From: Oscheius sp. JU75
Taxonomy: Eukaryota; Nematoda; Chromadorea; Rhabditida; Rhabditidae
Assembly: GCA_037178855.1 (NCBI GenBank)
Contig: JASJZC010000006.1
Location: 6,076,001-6,140,000, forward strand
Length of the DNA: 64,000 bases
Direction of reading: 5' to 3'
Part shown: one piece after another, positions 45,101-56,500 of the stretch
How positions within the stretch are numbered: position 1 is the first letter of the stretch
Layout: every line of letters starts with the position of its first letter
Made by a program: the position numbers and the translations under genes
The notes under the pieces: generated by a model
What the model saw: the letters and a program-made list of their open reading frames with translations, nothing else
Told to the model about the DNA's origin: nothing
Databases searched by the model: none

Positions 45101-47859
45101 GCGAGAAGGAAGAGTGTCTACGCCGGCTGCGGGCAGAATGAGTCGCACGGGCACGGGCTCGAAAGAACATCCTTCGGTCAGGAGACAAAGATCTCGGACT
45201 ACGAGCTCCGTATTTCGACAGTTGTAGACCTGGACGGAGACGTAGCCCGGACAGTCCACTACCCACGCCACATCTAGTAATTTCCATAAGAATCAAATTC
45301 GAAAACACGTACCGACGGTTTTCTTCTTTTGGAAGGGGGAGTAGATGAAAATGGACGGGGCGTCATCGTCCGCCTTGTGTACTGTAGGTGCCAAGTGCGC
45401 GGGAAGTGGACAGATCTCGGGTAGGCTGAAACTTGTTATTAATCTATGAAAAAAAAAGAAAAACTGACGATATTGAGGGGAATCGAGTGAGCTGAATTGG
45501 CGGCAAGATGATGTTCCCGACTCCGACACTGATTCGTTGATTCAGAACGGGGATCGAGCCTTTCTTCCGCACGAGATTGGTTAAATCATCAAAAAGACGC
45601 GCGAGGAGAGTCGGCTCGATGTCATCGTAATAAACCTGTATTAGATGACAAATATGACGAATTGCAGCGTCGGTGAGATTGGCTCTCGAGGCTGCCGTAT
45701 AAACTTCGTGGAGGGCTTTGATCTGCATCAGAATTGGGCCTTGTAGGGCTGAGGAACTGCCTCGAGTGTTATCTACGATACCATAGCCGGAGAGCGTTCT
45801 GGAAAGGGGGAAACCATAAAGCAATAAATTGATTTTCTGAAGAAAGTACCTGTATAGAACGGGGTAAACGATCCGATAGTCTGCCTCGGTTCTCTGCTCG
45901 CCTTCTGCCACATGGAGACGAAATAACACTCCCAGTCGAGCAAAAAAGGACGATTTCCGATGGAAATGAATCTAAAGCTATTGTTTATGGAAACTATGCA
46001 GGAAGACCGACTTCTTTGTAGAGAGCTGCCGAATTGTTGCAGATTGCCGCCTTGACAAGATGGTCGAATCTGGTGAAACTGTCGTCGAGGTACTTCCCGA
46101 CGTGGTCACGATGAAATGTCTCCATATCGATGTATTTCCGCTGCATCTTGTGCACACTGACCGCCTTCATCATGCAGTTGTACTCGATGAAAGCCACGAA
46201 CGAGAACTTCCCGTAATTCTCCAGTGCCGTTTCGAATCGCTCCACTATTGCTGTGCAGTCTATCGGATCCTTTGATCTGAAACAGTTTTTGTTGAAACGT
46301 AAAACAAGAAGAAACAAGCAAGCACATGCACAAAGCTAACCTATCGGCTCGTAGAAAGTTCAGTCGCGATTTCTTCTTGTCCTCGGATCCGGGCAGCGCG
46401 TTCTCGTCGGATCGGTGTCGTTGATGGCCTTTCACGGTTCTGGAGAAGAGGGTAAAATAGAGAGACCAACACCGAGAGATACTCAGGGACAGATGGAAAG
46501 CAAGCTTTTGGAACCACTCATTCATTGTCATCTAACCAAGACTATTCCGTCACCATAATCATTCAAGCCCGTGAAGAAAAAAACTTACAGATTGCTTCGC
46601 CCCAATTGAGCGTCTCGCATCTCCTTTGGCGTCATACTGGCTATTCTCGGCAACGACGTCTCTTCAAATATGCCCATCTCGAAGCGCAGGATCATGGCCG
46701 CACATGCCCAACCCTCACAGGCGGCTGAAAATTATTTTCCAATGAAAAGTAACAAAAAAGAATACCTGCCAGCCACAGAAGATCGTTGCTCTGTTTGAGA
46801 AGCTCGATTGCCGACGAATAGGTATCCAATGCAAGTTGAGGAATCCCGGTCAGGAGGGAATAGTCTCCATTCTGTTTTCTCGCTCGTCCAATGCTTTTTC
46901 GTCTGAATTTTGACCTTTTCCGATTCAGAATTTAGTCCAACTTGTATGTTTTTGATGTTTTATTCTCCAAGCCTATTCGATAGCGTTCCTCCTCGGGCAA
47001 AACTGGACAGGGCGGTGTTTCCTGAAGTGGCTGAATGAGGAGGAGAGTACAATCAGTTCTCTTTTTACAAGAGATCTTGGTAAAAATGTAGAAAAAATAC
47101 TAGTCACTCACCAATTTCTCGAAAGAAACATCGACGCGTTTGCTCTCCAACACAAAGTAGATTGCCCGAAGAAACTCCCGAATCCCTGTCTCGAGCTCGT
47201 CCGAATCTTCGAGCGAGGGAAAAGAGAGGACTTCTCGTTGGGAAAAGTGCCGTGATATTGATTCCTAGATCATTTTTTTTTGTATTTACATTAATAGTAC
47301 CTCATCGTAACCTAGACAGATACAGCGACTGTCGAGGATGTGTGTCGAGAATTCTTCCTTGATTTTGTCGAAATTGCGACGAATGTCTTCTATGCTGACG
47401 GATCCAGCTCCAATGGTCGAAGATCTTCGTCTGGAGCCGATTGACAGAGCGGATAGACTCTCTTCTGTCTGAAAAATCATTCTTTGAACACGGAAATGTT
47501 TTAAGACGAGCTGTAAAACAGCTGATTTCAGCTAACTTACCGCAGTATCGGCCGAAGTGGATGGCTGCTCGCAGGCGACACCGACAAACCCGAAGATGCG
47601 ATGATGAAGGTGCAGATCGGCGAATTTGACGAGCTCCGCATTGGCCGTGGTGATGAATCGGGCGTGGAAGAGCCGTCTCGGGTTTTCGCAGACTTCGATA
47701 ATACGCTGACGAGTAAGACGTTCTAGGAGGCGATTAAAAACGACTGAATTCCGAAGCCCGATCTGAGTCTTCCCAATATTTTTATGACGAATCAAGGAGT
47801 ACCTGTTTCACGATGATATTGACGGTGAAATGATCATCAATTTTGGGCACGCCATCCAT
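42132..47859 (-). CDS. TRAPPC9: TRAPPC9/Trs120 homologue (TRAPP II subunit)
   Basis: About 5.7 kb from ATG at 47859 (MDGVPKIDDHFTVNIIVKQ) to a stop at 42132, in many short exons. Family-like stretches include FADLHLHHRIFGFVGVACE, FLRAIYFVLESKRVDVSFEK, the TPR-like ALDTYSSAIELLKQSNDLLW followed by LAAACEGWACAAMILRFE, NSAALYKEVG, ILPPIQLTRFPSI, and the C-terminal beta-rich LEPGERKEIRFKIFGIDP. These match the NIBP/TRAPPC9 layout: an N-terminal alpha-solenoid and C-terminal ASPM/immunoglobulin-like domains. TRAPP II acts as an exchange factor complex for Golgi Rab GTPases. Introns contain an antisense ORF (44613-44921) and a repeat element (42364-42608). The upstream gene on the same strand ends 190 bases away, so an operon is possible. 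Confidence 0.88.
42364..42608. mobile_element. Small inverted-repeat element in the last TRAPPC9 intron
   Basis: A 245-bp segment starts GGGCGGATT and ends AATCCGCCC (9-bp inverted ends). It is built from repeated motifs, with GGATTCGGATA-like strings at least four times in both orientations. It occupies most of a roughly 330-nt intron (42650-42322), far above the usual 40 nt. TGACCAGCA lies just outside both ends and could be an accidental or extended target repeat. No coding capacity. Confidence 0.65.
44613..44921 (+). CDS. Candidate single-exon gene nested antisense in a TRAPPC9 intron
   Basis: An intact frame of 102 codons starts ATGACAGACAAAGTG and ends at a TAG followed two bases later by AATAAA. 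It lies wholly within a roughly 510-nt TRAPPC9 intron (44942-44433), on the opposite strand. The product is basic (MTDKVRQMIRREAKKGSDRV near the start, KTLKP at the end), with no signal peptide or domain I recognise. The intron is unusually long for this gene, the composition looks coding, and the polyadenylation signal is well placed. A chance ORF is the alternative. Confidence 0.45.
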   Translation: MTDKVRQMIRREAKKGSDRVLTIEIEWQQPKNASKRPQQSFLEMNKKSTRYGNASLVKAMNKSLITPSYELISLEPENGQLEKRTSRQIPTGELYAVKTLKP

Positions 47860-48048
47860 CGACGCTCATAGATGTCTGTGTGCCCTGTCCTGTCCAGGGG
47901 TCAATGTTATAGAGGGAGGGAAATCGATATAAACAGGGCTCGGATGACCCACGATATAAAATAAACAGAAAGTTCAATGGAATGGAAGATTTAACGAGGA
48001 ACAAACATCAACGAAAATGAGAAGATAACAACTAGAAAAACAACAAAA

Positions 48049-49419
48049 TTACCACGAGATCTTGCGCGAAACCGTCCGGACACGACAAACACGGTAGACT
48101 TCTAGCATCTCGTCTCCGGCCTTGTTCAGGTTGTTCTGACTGACTTGGAACTGGTTGAATGTGTCCGAGAGAGCTGCCTAAAGATTTCTAATTGAATGTT
48201 CGGGTTAAAAGAACTTACGAAGGCGGTAATGTTCTCCATAAGCTCGATCAGAGCTGCGTATGATTCGGGTTCCAGACATAGACGACCTCCAACACCGTCG
48301 AGAAGAGCCGAGATTAGATCGAGAGCCTGTAAATGGAATGAATGAGTGGTGGGAAGATTTTACCTGAGAATGGAGGTTCATTTTTTCGAAGTCGCCGTAG
48401 ATATCTGTCAATCTGTTGATCAGGAAGAGTGCTGTGGTAGGGGTAAGGGTGTTCTTGGCAGCAGAAACCATAGATTCGGTTGAGAAGCCGGACAGAAGGA
48501 AATTTTTGAGGAGAGGGATAGCCTCCTTATTTTTGAGACTAAAAAAGGATTGGAACGAGTGATGTGAGAAAAAAACCTGGAGATGTGGTCGAGAATTTGG
48601 ATCTTGATCTCTTCCGAATAGTGCTTCGTTCCTAACCCTTCGATTATGAGATCCATCAAGCCGTTTTCCAAGCAAACGGCGGCAAATTCTTGGTATTTTC
48701 TGCAAGTTTTTGGTTGCCACCGGAATAAGGAATACCACCTGTAGGCAAAAAGGTCCGTTTGACTCAAAACGGTACAAACATCTCCGAAGAATTTACAGTC
48801 CTTGGCCTCGACTACAGCCTTCAGCAGCTGCTCTTGGTCTCTGGCAGACAAGACGTCGATTCTTTCTTCGGAAGATACGGCGTTTTTCAGCTCCTTCCAG
48901 GCCGATTTGGAGGTCTATAAATTGAACAATTTAGGACGAAATTGAAACAGAACTCACGGGTGACTTGACAAACTCAGCTACGGCAGCGGTCACGGGATTG
49001 GAACCGGCTTCAGAAATGTGACTAGCGAAAGATTTGTAGCGTTTACAGTCGGCGTCTTCTTGGATGGCGGTGAGATTCTGAAGCCTCAGAGGAACTTCGG
49101 CCATTGTGACGGCATTTTTCACTTTCAGAAGACCGTCGTCTTTTGAATAAAGCAGCTGAAAATGAAAGTTACGAGAGCTTGAAAAAGACCTTACCTCAGT
49201 CGGCGCTTCTTCATTTGACGGCCAGGGAATAGATTTGCTAGCGACAGGCTTTGAATCATTATCTTTGCCAAATAAATCGAGTTGAAAATTTGTATTACCT
49301 AAAACTGGGGATAAAGAAGAGATTCAGCAAAGCAAAATACGTTTTTTGCTCTCGTTGTCGGCTGGCTGCCTCACAGAAACGTAAAACCCGTCACTTATGT
49401 CACATCTGAGGCTTTTCAT
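48049..49419 (-). CDS. Helical protein of uncertain identity, possibly NOL11-like
   Basis: ATG at 49419 sits one base after an acceptor-like TTTTCAG. Exons continue to TAA at 48049 (VSRKISW). The product is mostly alpha-helical, with LVKMKN-type helices, DCKFFGDVCTVLSQTDLFAY, ENGLMDLIIEGLGTKHYSEE and LTPTTALFLINRLTDIYGDF. The C-terminal part, ALDLISALLDGVGGRLCLEP then LIELMENITAFAALSDTFNQ, resembles the end of nucleolar protein 11, where a helical hairpin precedes a short helix that ends the protein. That match is from memory and weak. The gene lies directly upstream of TRAPPC9 on the same strand (190-bp gap). Confidence 0.6.
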
Positions 49420-49684
49420 CCTGAAAATTGTGAAAAATAAGTTTTTTTGCGAGACAAAAACAGGGGAAAAGGGCAAGAGACTGAAAGATCCTGCTTTGCT
49501 GCATGGTTCAAATTGTCGCTTAAAAAACGCGTAAACGGCAGGCGTTCGACTTGGTTTTTTTTCGTGAATTTTCCCATATTTTTTAGTAATATTTTTAATA
49601 CCAAAACAAAACAAAAAAATGGAAAATTTGGAAAAGAAGCGAAGAATAAAATTGTAGAAATATTCAAATATAGCTCTCGCCAAA

Positions 49685-52679
49685 CACAGCGTTTTACGCG
49701 CGTCGCCACTTTTTCAAATCGGGCACAAACGCCGCTCGTTTTCTTAAGTACAGTATCCTACAAAAATCATGGTTCAAATCGGTTTTGGCACAGAATACCA
49801 TACCCAGATTAATCTAAGAAGCGCGCGTTGCGCGGATTTCCTACTCTTCGAGCTCCAGTTTCTTATTTTTTTCTTTATTTTTGAAGAATTTTGTGCAGAA
49901 ATCAGATCATTAGAAAAACCTAGAGCTAATAACAAGTTTATAAACCGTTTTTCTCAAAACACGAGCGGCTAAAAAGTTGTGAAAGCGCCATGAACTCGAA
50001 TTTTTCGAGCTTTGCTAAGAGAAGACCAAGTATACTTTCCAATAGTCACAAAAAGCCAAAGACTGATACCAAGCTAGTTCAGACTAATGTTAAGCCCATT
50101 CTAGAGAGTATTGGTCCAGAGTTTGTGGAAGCCAATACTTTCAATGACGATAGAATGCATTTCTCCCCAAGTTTTCTCGACAGTGTCTCCACTTGTCGCT
50201 CGTTAGTTACAGTTGAGACTCCCATCACGCCCTATAAAAGGCGAAGGCGTCAGTTTGTGGACGGAGATGGCTTCAAAATTTATCACGCCTCCTGTCAGAC
50301 AGAACTATTAACATCTAGTCAAAAATCTCAGACTGATGTATTACGTTCCTCGTCTCGTGGTGTCCAAGCTGAACTAGGTGATGCGAACTTCGTTCAAACG
50401 ATTTTCACTCTTCGAAACATCGTTGAAAGACAGAGCAAGTATATTGTTAGGCTCAAGCAAAGGGTTCGCGTGATGATTCTAGAAAAGAAGGCTGCTGCAA
50501 AAAGAGCAAAGCGAGCACGCATAGAGCTTCTATGCAACAAGAAAAATCGTCTATCCCCCATGGACACTTTGGTAATGTTGAAATCTTTCAATATCTCCTG
50601 GGGCATGTACAGACGACTGAAGACACATCTTAGTCGTCATGCGAACCACGATCCCTTTGCTCCGTACAACGTGACACATTCACTTGCACAAGAGCTGTCA
50701 GTACGGGAGAAATATTTGCCGTTTTCATTCACTATACAGGATGGAAAAGGTGCAGATTTTAGCACTCACGGTATAGGTTTACAGAACATTGGCGATTCCC
50801 TTACTCAGAGAGTTCAAAGTCTCTACGACTCCGGCAAACTTTTGCAAGGAGAACAGTTTGGAAATAAGCTATGGGTATCTATCATCGGAGATAAGGGCGG
50901 TTTCTATACCAAACTCTGCCTCCTCATTGGAAATGTCCCGAATACTAATTCCCGAGCTAATCTCCTCTTAGTAGGTGTCTACAAAGGATCTGACAGTAAC
51001 CAGTTCATGAATAACTGTTTCAAGTCCCAGATCGACGAGCTAAATTCACTGCGGTTTGTTACCATCTTGACCGGCAGCGGCTCTGAAAATCTGGAGATAG
51101 AATGGTTTCTTACTGGCGATATGATGTTCCTCTACGAGTGTTACGGTCATCAGGGCCCTTCCTCTACCCATAACTGCCTTATCTGTGATTTCCGTCGTAC
51201 AACGAAAGGTATTCCGAGTCAACAATGGACAAAACGAGCAATCGTTGACGGAAAACTTTCGGGAGACAGCGTTAGAAACGAGCAGTATGCACTGTTTCCA
51301 AAAATCGATCTAACAAACATAATTCCTCCGTCGCTACATATTATTATGGGTATAGCTAACTTTTTCATTGATGCCCTCGAAGCTAAGGCTATAGCAGAAG
51401 ATGCTCATCTCGTGGCGAAAAATGTAGACATTCAGAAACGTAGTCAGTTGAAATCTATGCTGTCTTCTGTCAAAAATGATCAAGCACTAGCCAAGGAGAG
51501 GCATCGATCGGTCACTCAACAGCTCAAAAGATCGCGTCAAGTTTTGGTACTCTTTGATGCTGTGAAACGTGCTAAAACTATCTTCCCTGAAACAGGCACT
51601 CAATTGTGCCATCACAGGGATACCTGCCTCTTCCGCGATTTTAGAGCAAATAACATCGATACTGAAGATCGTTGGATTAACTGCGACATGTGTAAAGCTG
51701 CCTATCACGTCATTTGCGTGCCTATTCTCACCATAGAAGCTGAAGCACGTTATGACACGACTTTCTTTGCCTGTGGCGATTGTTCAGGAATGTCTTTTGA
51801 TGATCGTCTGAAAAGTGCCCAGGACCAGGCTAATACTTTGAACATAGATATGAAAGCTACCGAGAATGAGGCAAGTCAATTGACAGAAAGAGTAAATGAG
51901 TTTTCCAACGCGCTCGGCAATGCAGGACCGAAAATGAAAGAGCTGGAGAGCATGTTTTCAAAATGCGGTGCAGATAAGAGAGCGTATTTCCAGAAATTCA
52001 CTGGTAACCACGTTCGAAAGTTGCTGCAGCACGAAAATGCTAAGAAACTCTGGAGCCTGTTTCCCAACGACTATGAAAGTGAATCCTACCTGAGATTTAC
52101 GGAAGCACTGGCGAAAGTACAAGGTTTCTCCAAAAGTTCATTTCTTACGCAAGAAGAAATAATCGATTTGAACGTCTCTTTGGTCGAAATGCTAAGCGAG
52201 CTTCAAAATGCGAACAAAGATATGTCAATGACTCCTAAGCTTCATATGCTCGTTGAACATGTACCGGAATTTGTCGTCAAACACAAAACTTGGGGCCTCA
52301 TTTCAGAACAGCCCATTGAGGCTTTACATGCTTACTATAATGAACAGGAGAGAAGATTCTGCGCCATTCGAGATCCTGCTCTACGCCTAAAGATGATCGC
52401 CAACGAAGTATCCTTCCAAAATTATTTGTTTGATAAGTACTAAATTGTTAAATTACTTCTTTTTGGTGATATTTTTGATGCTTTGTTGTTATAATAGTTA
52501 TTCTGTCATTAAGTAAATCTATTTGACCTAAAATTGTGGAAAAGGGAAAAGAATAATAGATGGGAAAGTATGTGGCTGACGAAATAAAAGAGATCTAATT
52601 TTGAATTCCCGCCCTCGAAATAAAAAAATTGGCGCGAGAAAAAGTGGCGACGCTTTTTGCATGGGCGTAAAACGCCGTG
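49685..52679 (+). mobile_element. RAG1/Transib-Chapaev-like DNA transposon, copy 2 (2995 bp)
   Basis: Same length as copy 1, opposite orientation, with the same termini (CACAGCGTTTTACGC at the left, CACGGCGTTTTACGC inverted at the right). It is flanked by a perfect 4-bp duplication CAAA (49681-49684, 52680-52683). The target was a TIR element whose other arm still carries the single CAAA (53269-53272, complement strand), which proves the duplication size. By eye the two copies are the same throughout. Confidence 0.93.
49990..52443 (+). CDS. Transposase (817 aa), copy 2, same product as copy 1
   Basis: The encoded protein is identical to that at 26534-24081: candidate catalytic D301, D377 and E777; CxxC at 396/399; His at 752/757; PHD-like C4HC3 finger at 540-598. 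The ATG is 305 bp inside the 5' terminus. No second gene fits in the element, so there is no separate RAG2-like partner. Intact and uninterrupted. The closest named groups by domain logic are Chapaev (CMC) and Transib/RAG1; a family search is needed to choose between them. Confidence 0.88.
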   Translation: MNSNFSSFAKRRPSILSNSHKKPKTDTKLVQTNVKPILESIGPEFVEANTFNDDRMHFSPSFLDSVSTCRSLVTVETPITPYKRRRRQFVDGDGFKIYHASCQTELLTSSQKSQTDVLRSSSRGVQAELGDANFVQTIFTLRNIVERQSKYIVRLKQRVRVMILEKKAAAKRAKRARIELLCNKKNRLSPMDTLVMLKSFNISWGMYRRLKTHLSRHANHDPFAPYNVTHSLAQELSVREKYLPFSFTIQDGKGADFSTHGIGLQNIGDSLTQRVQSLYDSGKLLQGEQFGNKLWVSIIGDKGGFYTKLCLLIGNVPNTNSRANLLLVGVYKGSDSNQFMNNCFKSQIDELNSLRFVTILTGSGSENLEIEWFLTGDMMFLYECYGHQGPSSTHNCLICDFRRTTKGIPSQQWTKRAIVDGKLSGDSVRNEQYALFPKIDLTNIIPPSLHIIMGIANFFIDALEAKAIAEDAHLVAKNVDIQKRSQLKSMLSSVKNDQALAKERHRSVTQQLKRSRQVLVLFDAVKRAKTIFPETGTQLCHHRDTCLFRDFRANNIDTEDRWINCDMCKAAYHVICVPILTIEAEARYDTTFFACGDCSGMSFDDRLKSAQDQANTLNIDMKATENEASQLTERVNEFSNALGNAGPKMKELESMFSKCGADKRAYFQKFTGNHVRKLLQHENAKKLWSLFPNDYESESYLRFTEALAKVQGFSKSSFLTQEEIIDLNVSLVEMLSELQNANKDMSMTPKLHMLVEHVPEFVVKHKTWGLISEQPIEALHAYYNEQERRFCAIRDPALRLKMIANEVSFQNYLFDKY

Positions 52680-53565
52680 CAAAATCACTTTCGAAAAACG
52701 AGTCCCGCGTTGGTCTCGCAGCGAACTCCCCGCGCGAATTTTTCGGAGGGAATTCAAACTTGATAAATTAATTTCAATTGTTTCTTTTTGACAATTTACA
52801 TCATTTCTCTCAAAAATGGATGCCTACGAGCGTTAACGCTGATAATGAGTCGTCCGGTGAGGATACAATCGGAATCCCTGCAAAAAAGCGTTGTCTTTTG
52901 AAGTAAATCGTGTCGCGGCATACGGAATGAATAACCTGTTTTATTTGGGTACACAGACGTATGTCTCGGTTAGAAGGTCTTATAGCCCTACATTACATTT
53001 CCTTTCAGCTCTTTAATAGGCTCCTCAGACAAGGAGATCGAATCCGAGTAAATTTTGGCTGATTTTGCGGCTTTTTTTTTCTACCAAATCGAAAGAAGGA
53101 TTGTGACAAGTAGGAACTGTGTAAGAGACACGGAAAACGCTGTAAAAATCGGAACAAAACATGGAGATGAAGGTAGAAGGAAATTCAGGAACATTTGAAT
53201 TCCCGCCGAAAAATTTGCGCGGGGAGTTCGCTGCGAGACCAACACGGGACTCGATTTTCGAAAGTGATTTTGGCGAGAGCTATATATGTATTCGCCTTTT
53301 TTGGATTGGTATCTTTTGCGCGGCAATTCTAATTCACTTCGTTCAATCCACACCTGTTAATAAACTTTTATTGTTTTCTTATGAAAAACTAACAAGAACT
53401 GTTAAACTACCCACAAAACATCACAAGAATGAAACCCGCCGGGTGAATGTGAGAAAGGAACCGAGATATCGGCAGAACTGCTATCACAGAAAAGTAAAGC
53501 AGGAATGTTGATTAGTAGTTGAGATTAGCACTGGATATGACGAGGCTCCTATACCGGCCACGGAC

Positions 53566-56500
53566 TCAAGGAATATCAATATTACGATTCCTAATGGTTT
53601 CAGACATTTCCCACGAATTGGACACTAAAAGATTGTCTTCGGACTCGAGAGAGTCACTCGATGGAGGGAGTGGTAGAGGTTTCAGCCTCGGGGTTCGACG
53701 AATTCTCTGGGCTTCTACTTCTTGATCCGAGTCACTTTTCAACGACGAGTATCTGAAAAATGGTTAGTATAATGAGATACGGTATATAAAAAGAAGAAGG
53801 GGTCCGTTTCTTACTTTGTCCTTCTCCTCGAGAAGCGTCTTCTCCCAACCGGAGTGAACAGGAACCGTCTCCTGATACAACAGACAAGTCCGAAGACAAC
53901 ACCAGCTGCCGACATCAGCCAGAAATATACGGAAGACCAAGCTAGAACAGCTTTTCCTTATTAATTAAGATTGAATAAACCAACCACAGTCATTGTGACT
54001 CCACCCGTTCATTATCAGGGTTACCAAAGAAGTCATCCAGAAATTGTCACAGACACATTCCTTGCTGATGTTACTACAGTAGCCGTGGCTTGAACAAGTC
54101 AGCTTGCAGTCTAAATTTGAGGTTTTTTAGAGAGCTGTTGAATGGTATACAGAGGGGCTGTATTGAGACAATCTCAAAATCACTGTGCATGTTGTCGTCT
54201 GTCCGAAGGATCTTGACAACTTCTGCCGCTTTGATCACTCCACCGGCAAGTATATTCACGGATCGCTTCATTCTTGAAGCTAAAATGAACGATTCAGTTA
54301 GTTTAATCGGGAAGAACAAAAATGCCTTCTCTCTTTATCGACCTGTGTTTTCCTGTCGGGCCGGAAGAAACATTTAGAATTGGTCTTCCCAGAAAGTACG
54401 GAGGATAACTCACTGGTAAGCTCCGGAGCAGATGCCCAGAAAACAATTCGAAGGCGTCCATCCAATGGAATCTTCTCGACTGTGGTGGTTGTGACCTGTA
54501 CCGAAGAGATTTCCTAAGAATTACGTTAAAAAAAGAGATAAAGAAAAATTCCAACCTGGATAGAACTGGCTAGAACAGAAGCTATCCTAGCCTCAAGTTT
54601 CGCCCTCAATCGGAAAGAGACGTCTTTGGCTGAGAGAGTCGAGAGTAGTTCGACGGATTCCAGATCTTCGTCTCCTTGCTCGACTGTCAGTGAAACAATG
54701 ACAGAGTCGGTTGCTTTCTGTTGGTCACCAACTGTCAACTTGTACAGATGGACGCCTTTGACCAGTCCTGTTATGTACATAACCATTCGATTCTCGCTCC
54801 CGTCCAATGGGGTCTGAAAAATCCCTGCTTTTTTTTGGGAGAGATAGACAAACCATGAGAGCTGGAACATCGTCAAAAGGCGTCCATTTGTAGCTGACAA
54901 TTCCCGCATCGTCTGTCGACGAGGAAGCATTGAGGACAGCCACGGTATGAGGAAGAAAGACAGTCACATTAGGAGCTCGGGCTATCGGAGGCTCGTTCTT
55001 GCCTCTCTCCACGGAGATATAGGCACTGGCTGAGGAATTCAATCCACCGTCGTCCGTCACATTGAGACGGAAATGATAAACTCCTTCGGTTAGTCCATTA
55101 ACTGTCGCCTTTGGCTTGTCCATATTTGAGAAGGCTACCTTGTTTGGCCCTCTGGAAAGTGATTTCTCACTCGCTATAGTTCTGGTCATGTTGTCCGAAC
55201 TAACTGTGTCATTATGTTAGAGACTGTTTCCATACTGAGTTATCTCTCACACTGTCAACGCAAACTTACTCTAACTGTTCCCACAGGTAGGACATAATGC
55301 TCCCGTCGTCCTTGACGTTCCCATTGAGGATCAGACTTGACTGTGGCAGGATAACTGTCTGATTTCCTCCGGCATTGACCTCTGAATAGAAAACCAAGCT
55401 AAAAAAAATGAATATCAGATACCCGGAGGAAGATTAGCCGCCTTGTTGACGAAGATGGTGATTCTCGCAGAGTCATTCTGGCCCTTGGTGTCTTTGACAT
55501 CGAGCTGGAACTCGTAGGGACCCAAATGCTCGTTTTCCTGGATGTTTGTGAGAGTTAGGACACTGGAAGTGGTTCCAGACATGTCCACGGCCAGTTTTCC
55601 AGAGAGTAAATCGACTCGGAACCACTGGTACGATTCTATCCCCTGAATTGGAGGGTTTGGAGAAGTCAAAACACAAACCTTGTCGTCACTGGAGTAGTTT
55701 CCACATAGTAGAAGCTGTTCCTGGGGAAGTCTTACAGATATTGAACCGGTACTGCTTGCTCCACACAAATAGATGATGGCTCGTGGAGGATCGTCTCTTT
55801 CGGCTGATACTTTCACTGCCACCGAGGCATTTCCAGTAGAACCTTCTTCATCCGCCACGATGACACTGAAAATGTATTTCTAGTTTTTCAATATCTCACA
55901 GAAGTTTTCAACAAGTTTGGTTTTGTCGAACCTTCAATAGCTTGTCAAAACAGATCGACTCTGTTACCTGAAGACGTAGTCTCCCGGAACAAGTTTGTCC
56001 AGCTTCAAGACGGCTGTGTTCATTGCTGGAAGTGGAACACTGGGACCCTGATCTTGTGACCAGTTGTACGTAACGACTCCTCCGTCATCTGAACTCCCTG
56101 AAGAAACATTTCTTGAACGAAAATCTTAAAAGAAGACCAACCTTCAGCGTCGAGAACAATCTGACTCCCTTCGACTCCAATAACCGGGGATTTCGGTCGG
56201 ATGATTGCTGTTGGTGGGCTGTTCGCCTTCTTCGGAGGGACGATTGTGATGTTGTAGTCTCGATATCCTTCATGAGTGATGTTTTTGACGTTGACACGGA
56301 ACACCAGCTGGCCTTCGTTCAACTAAAAAGGTATTTTGAATGGTAAGTGTGGGTACATTGGTGAGGGTGAGAGTCGGCTCATTGTAAGTGGCGGCATCGG
56401 CTCGGCCCGTTCCTCCTATCAGCTCCCAATGGTAGTCGTAGGTTCCTAAACATTTTTGGGAATGTAAAAGACCCTTATGACTGTTCTTAAAAACGCTCTA

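Larger units (their letters stand above)
49672..53281. mobile_element. TIR element interrupted by transposon copy 2
   Basis: Two arms of about 88 bp form a near-perfect inverted repeat. The left arm is 49672-49684 plus 52684-52758, split by the 2995-bp insertion; the right arm is 53194-53281. Ends read AGCTCTCGCCAAAATCAC, flanked by ATAT on both sides. Only about four mismatches separate the arms. Without the insertion the element is 611 bp and non-coding. Because the right arm is uninterrupted, it shows the exact pre-insertion sequence of copy 2's target. Its inner arm sequence (TTGAATTCCCGCC...GCGCG) resembles the subterminal region of the large transposon, so the two may be distantly related. 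Confidence 0.87.

Noticed and set aside
49447-49812. 121-codon frame crossing the left end of transposon copy 2
   Set aside because: It runs from host-gene flank through the TIR junction into the element, so it is a chance frame; the matching copy 1 frame differs outside the element.
50740-50780. Asp in the IQDGKGADF stretch (residue 251) as the first catalytic Asp
   Set aside because: It resembles the Asp-Gly-x-Gly string of RAG1, but the order of strands before D377 fits D301 (IIGDKGG) better. I keep D301 as the candidate and note D251 as the alternative.
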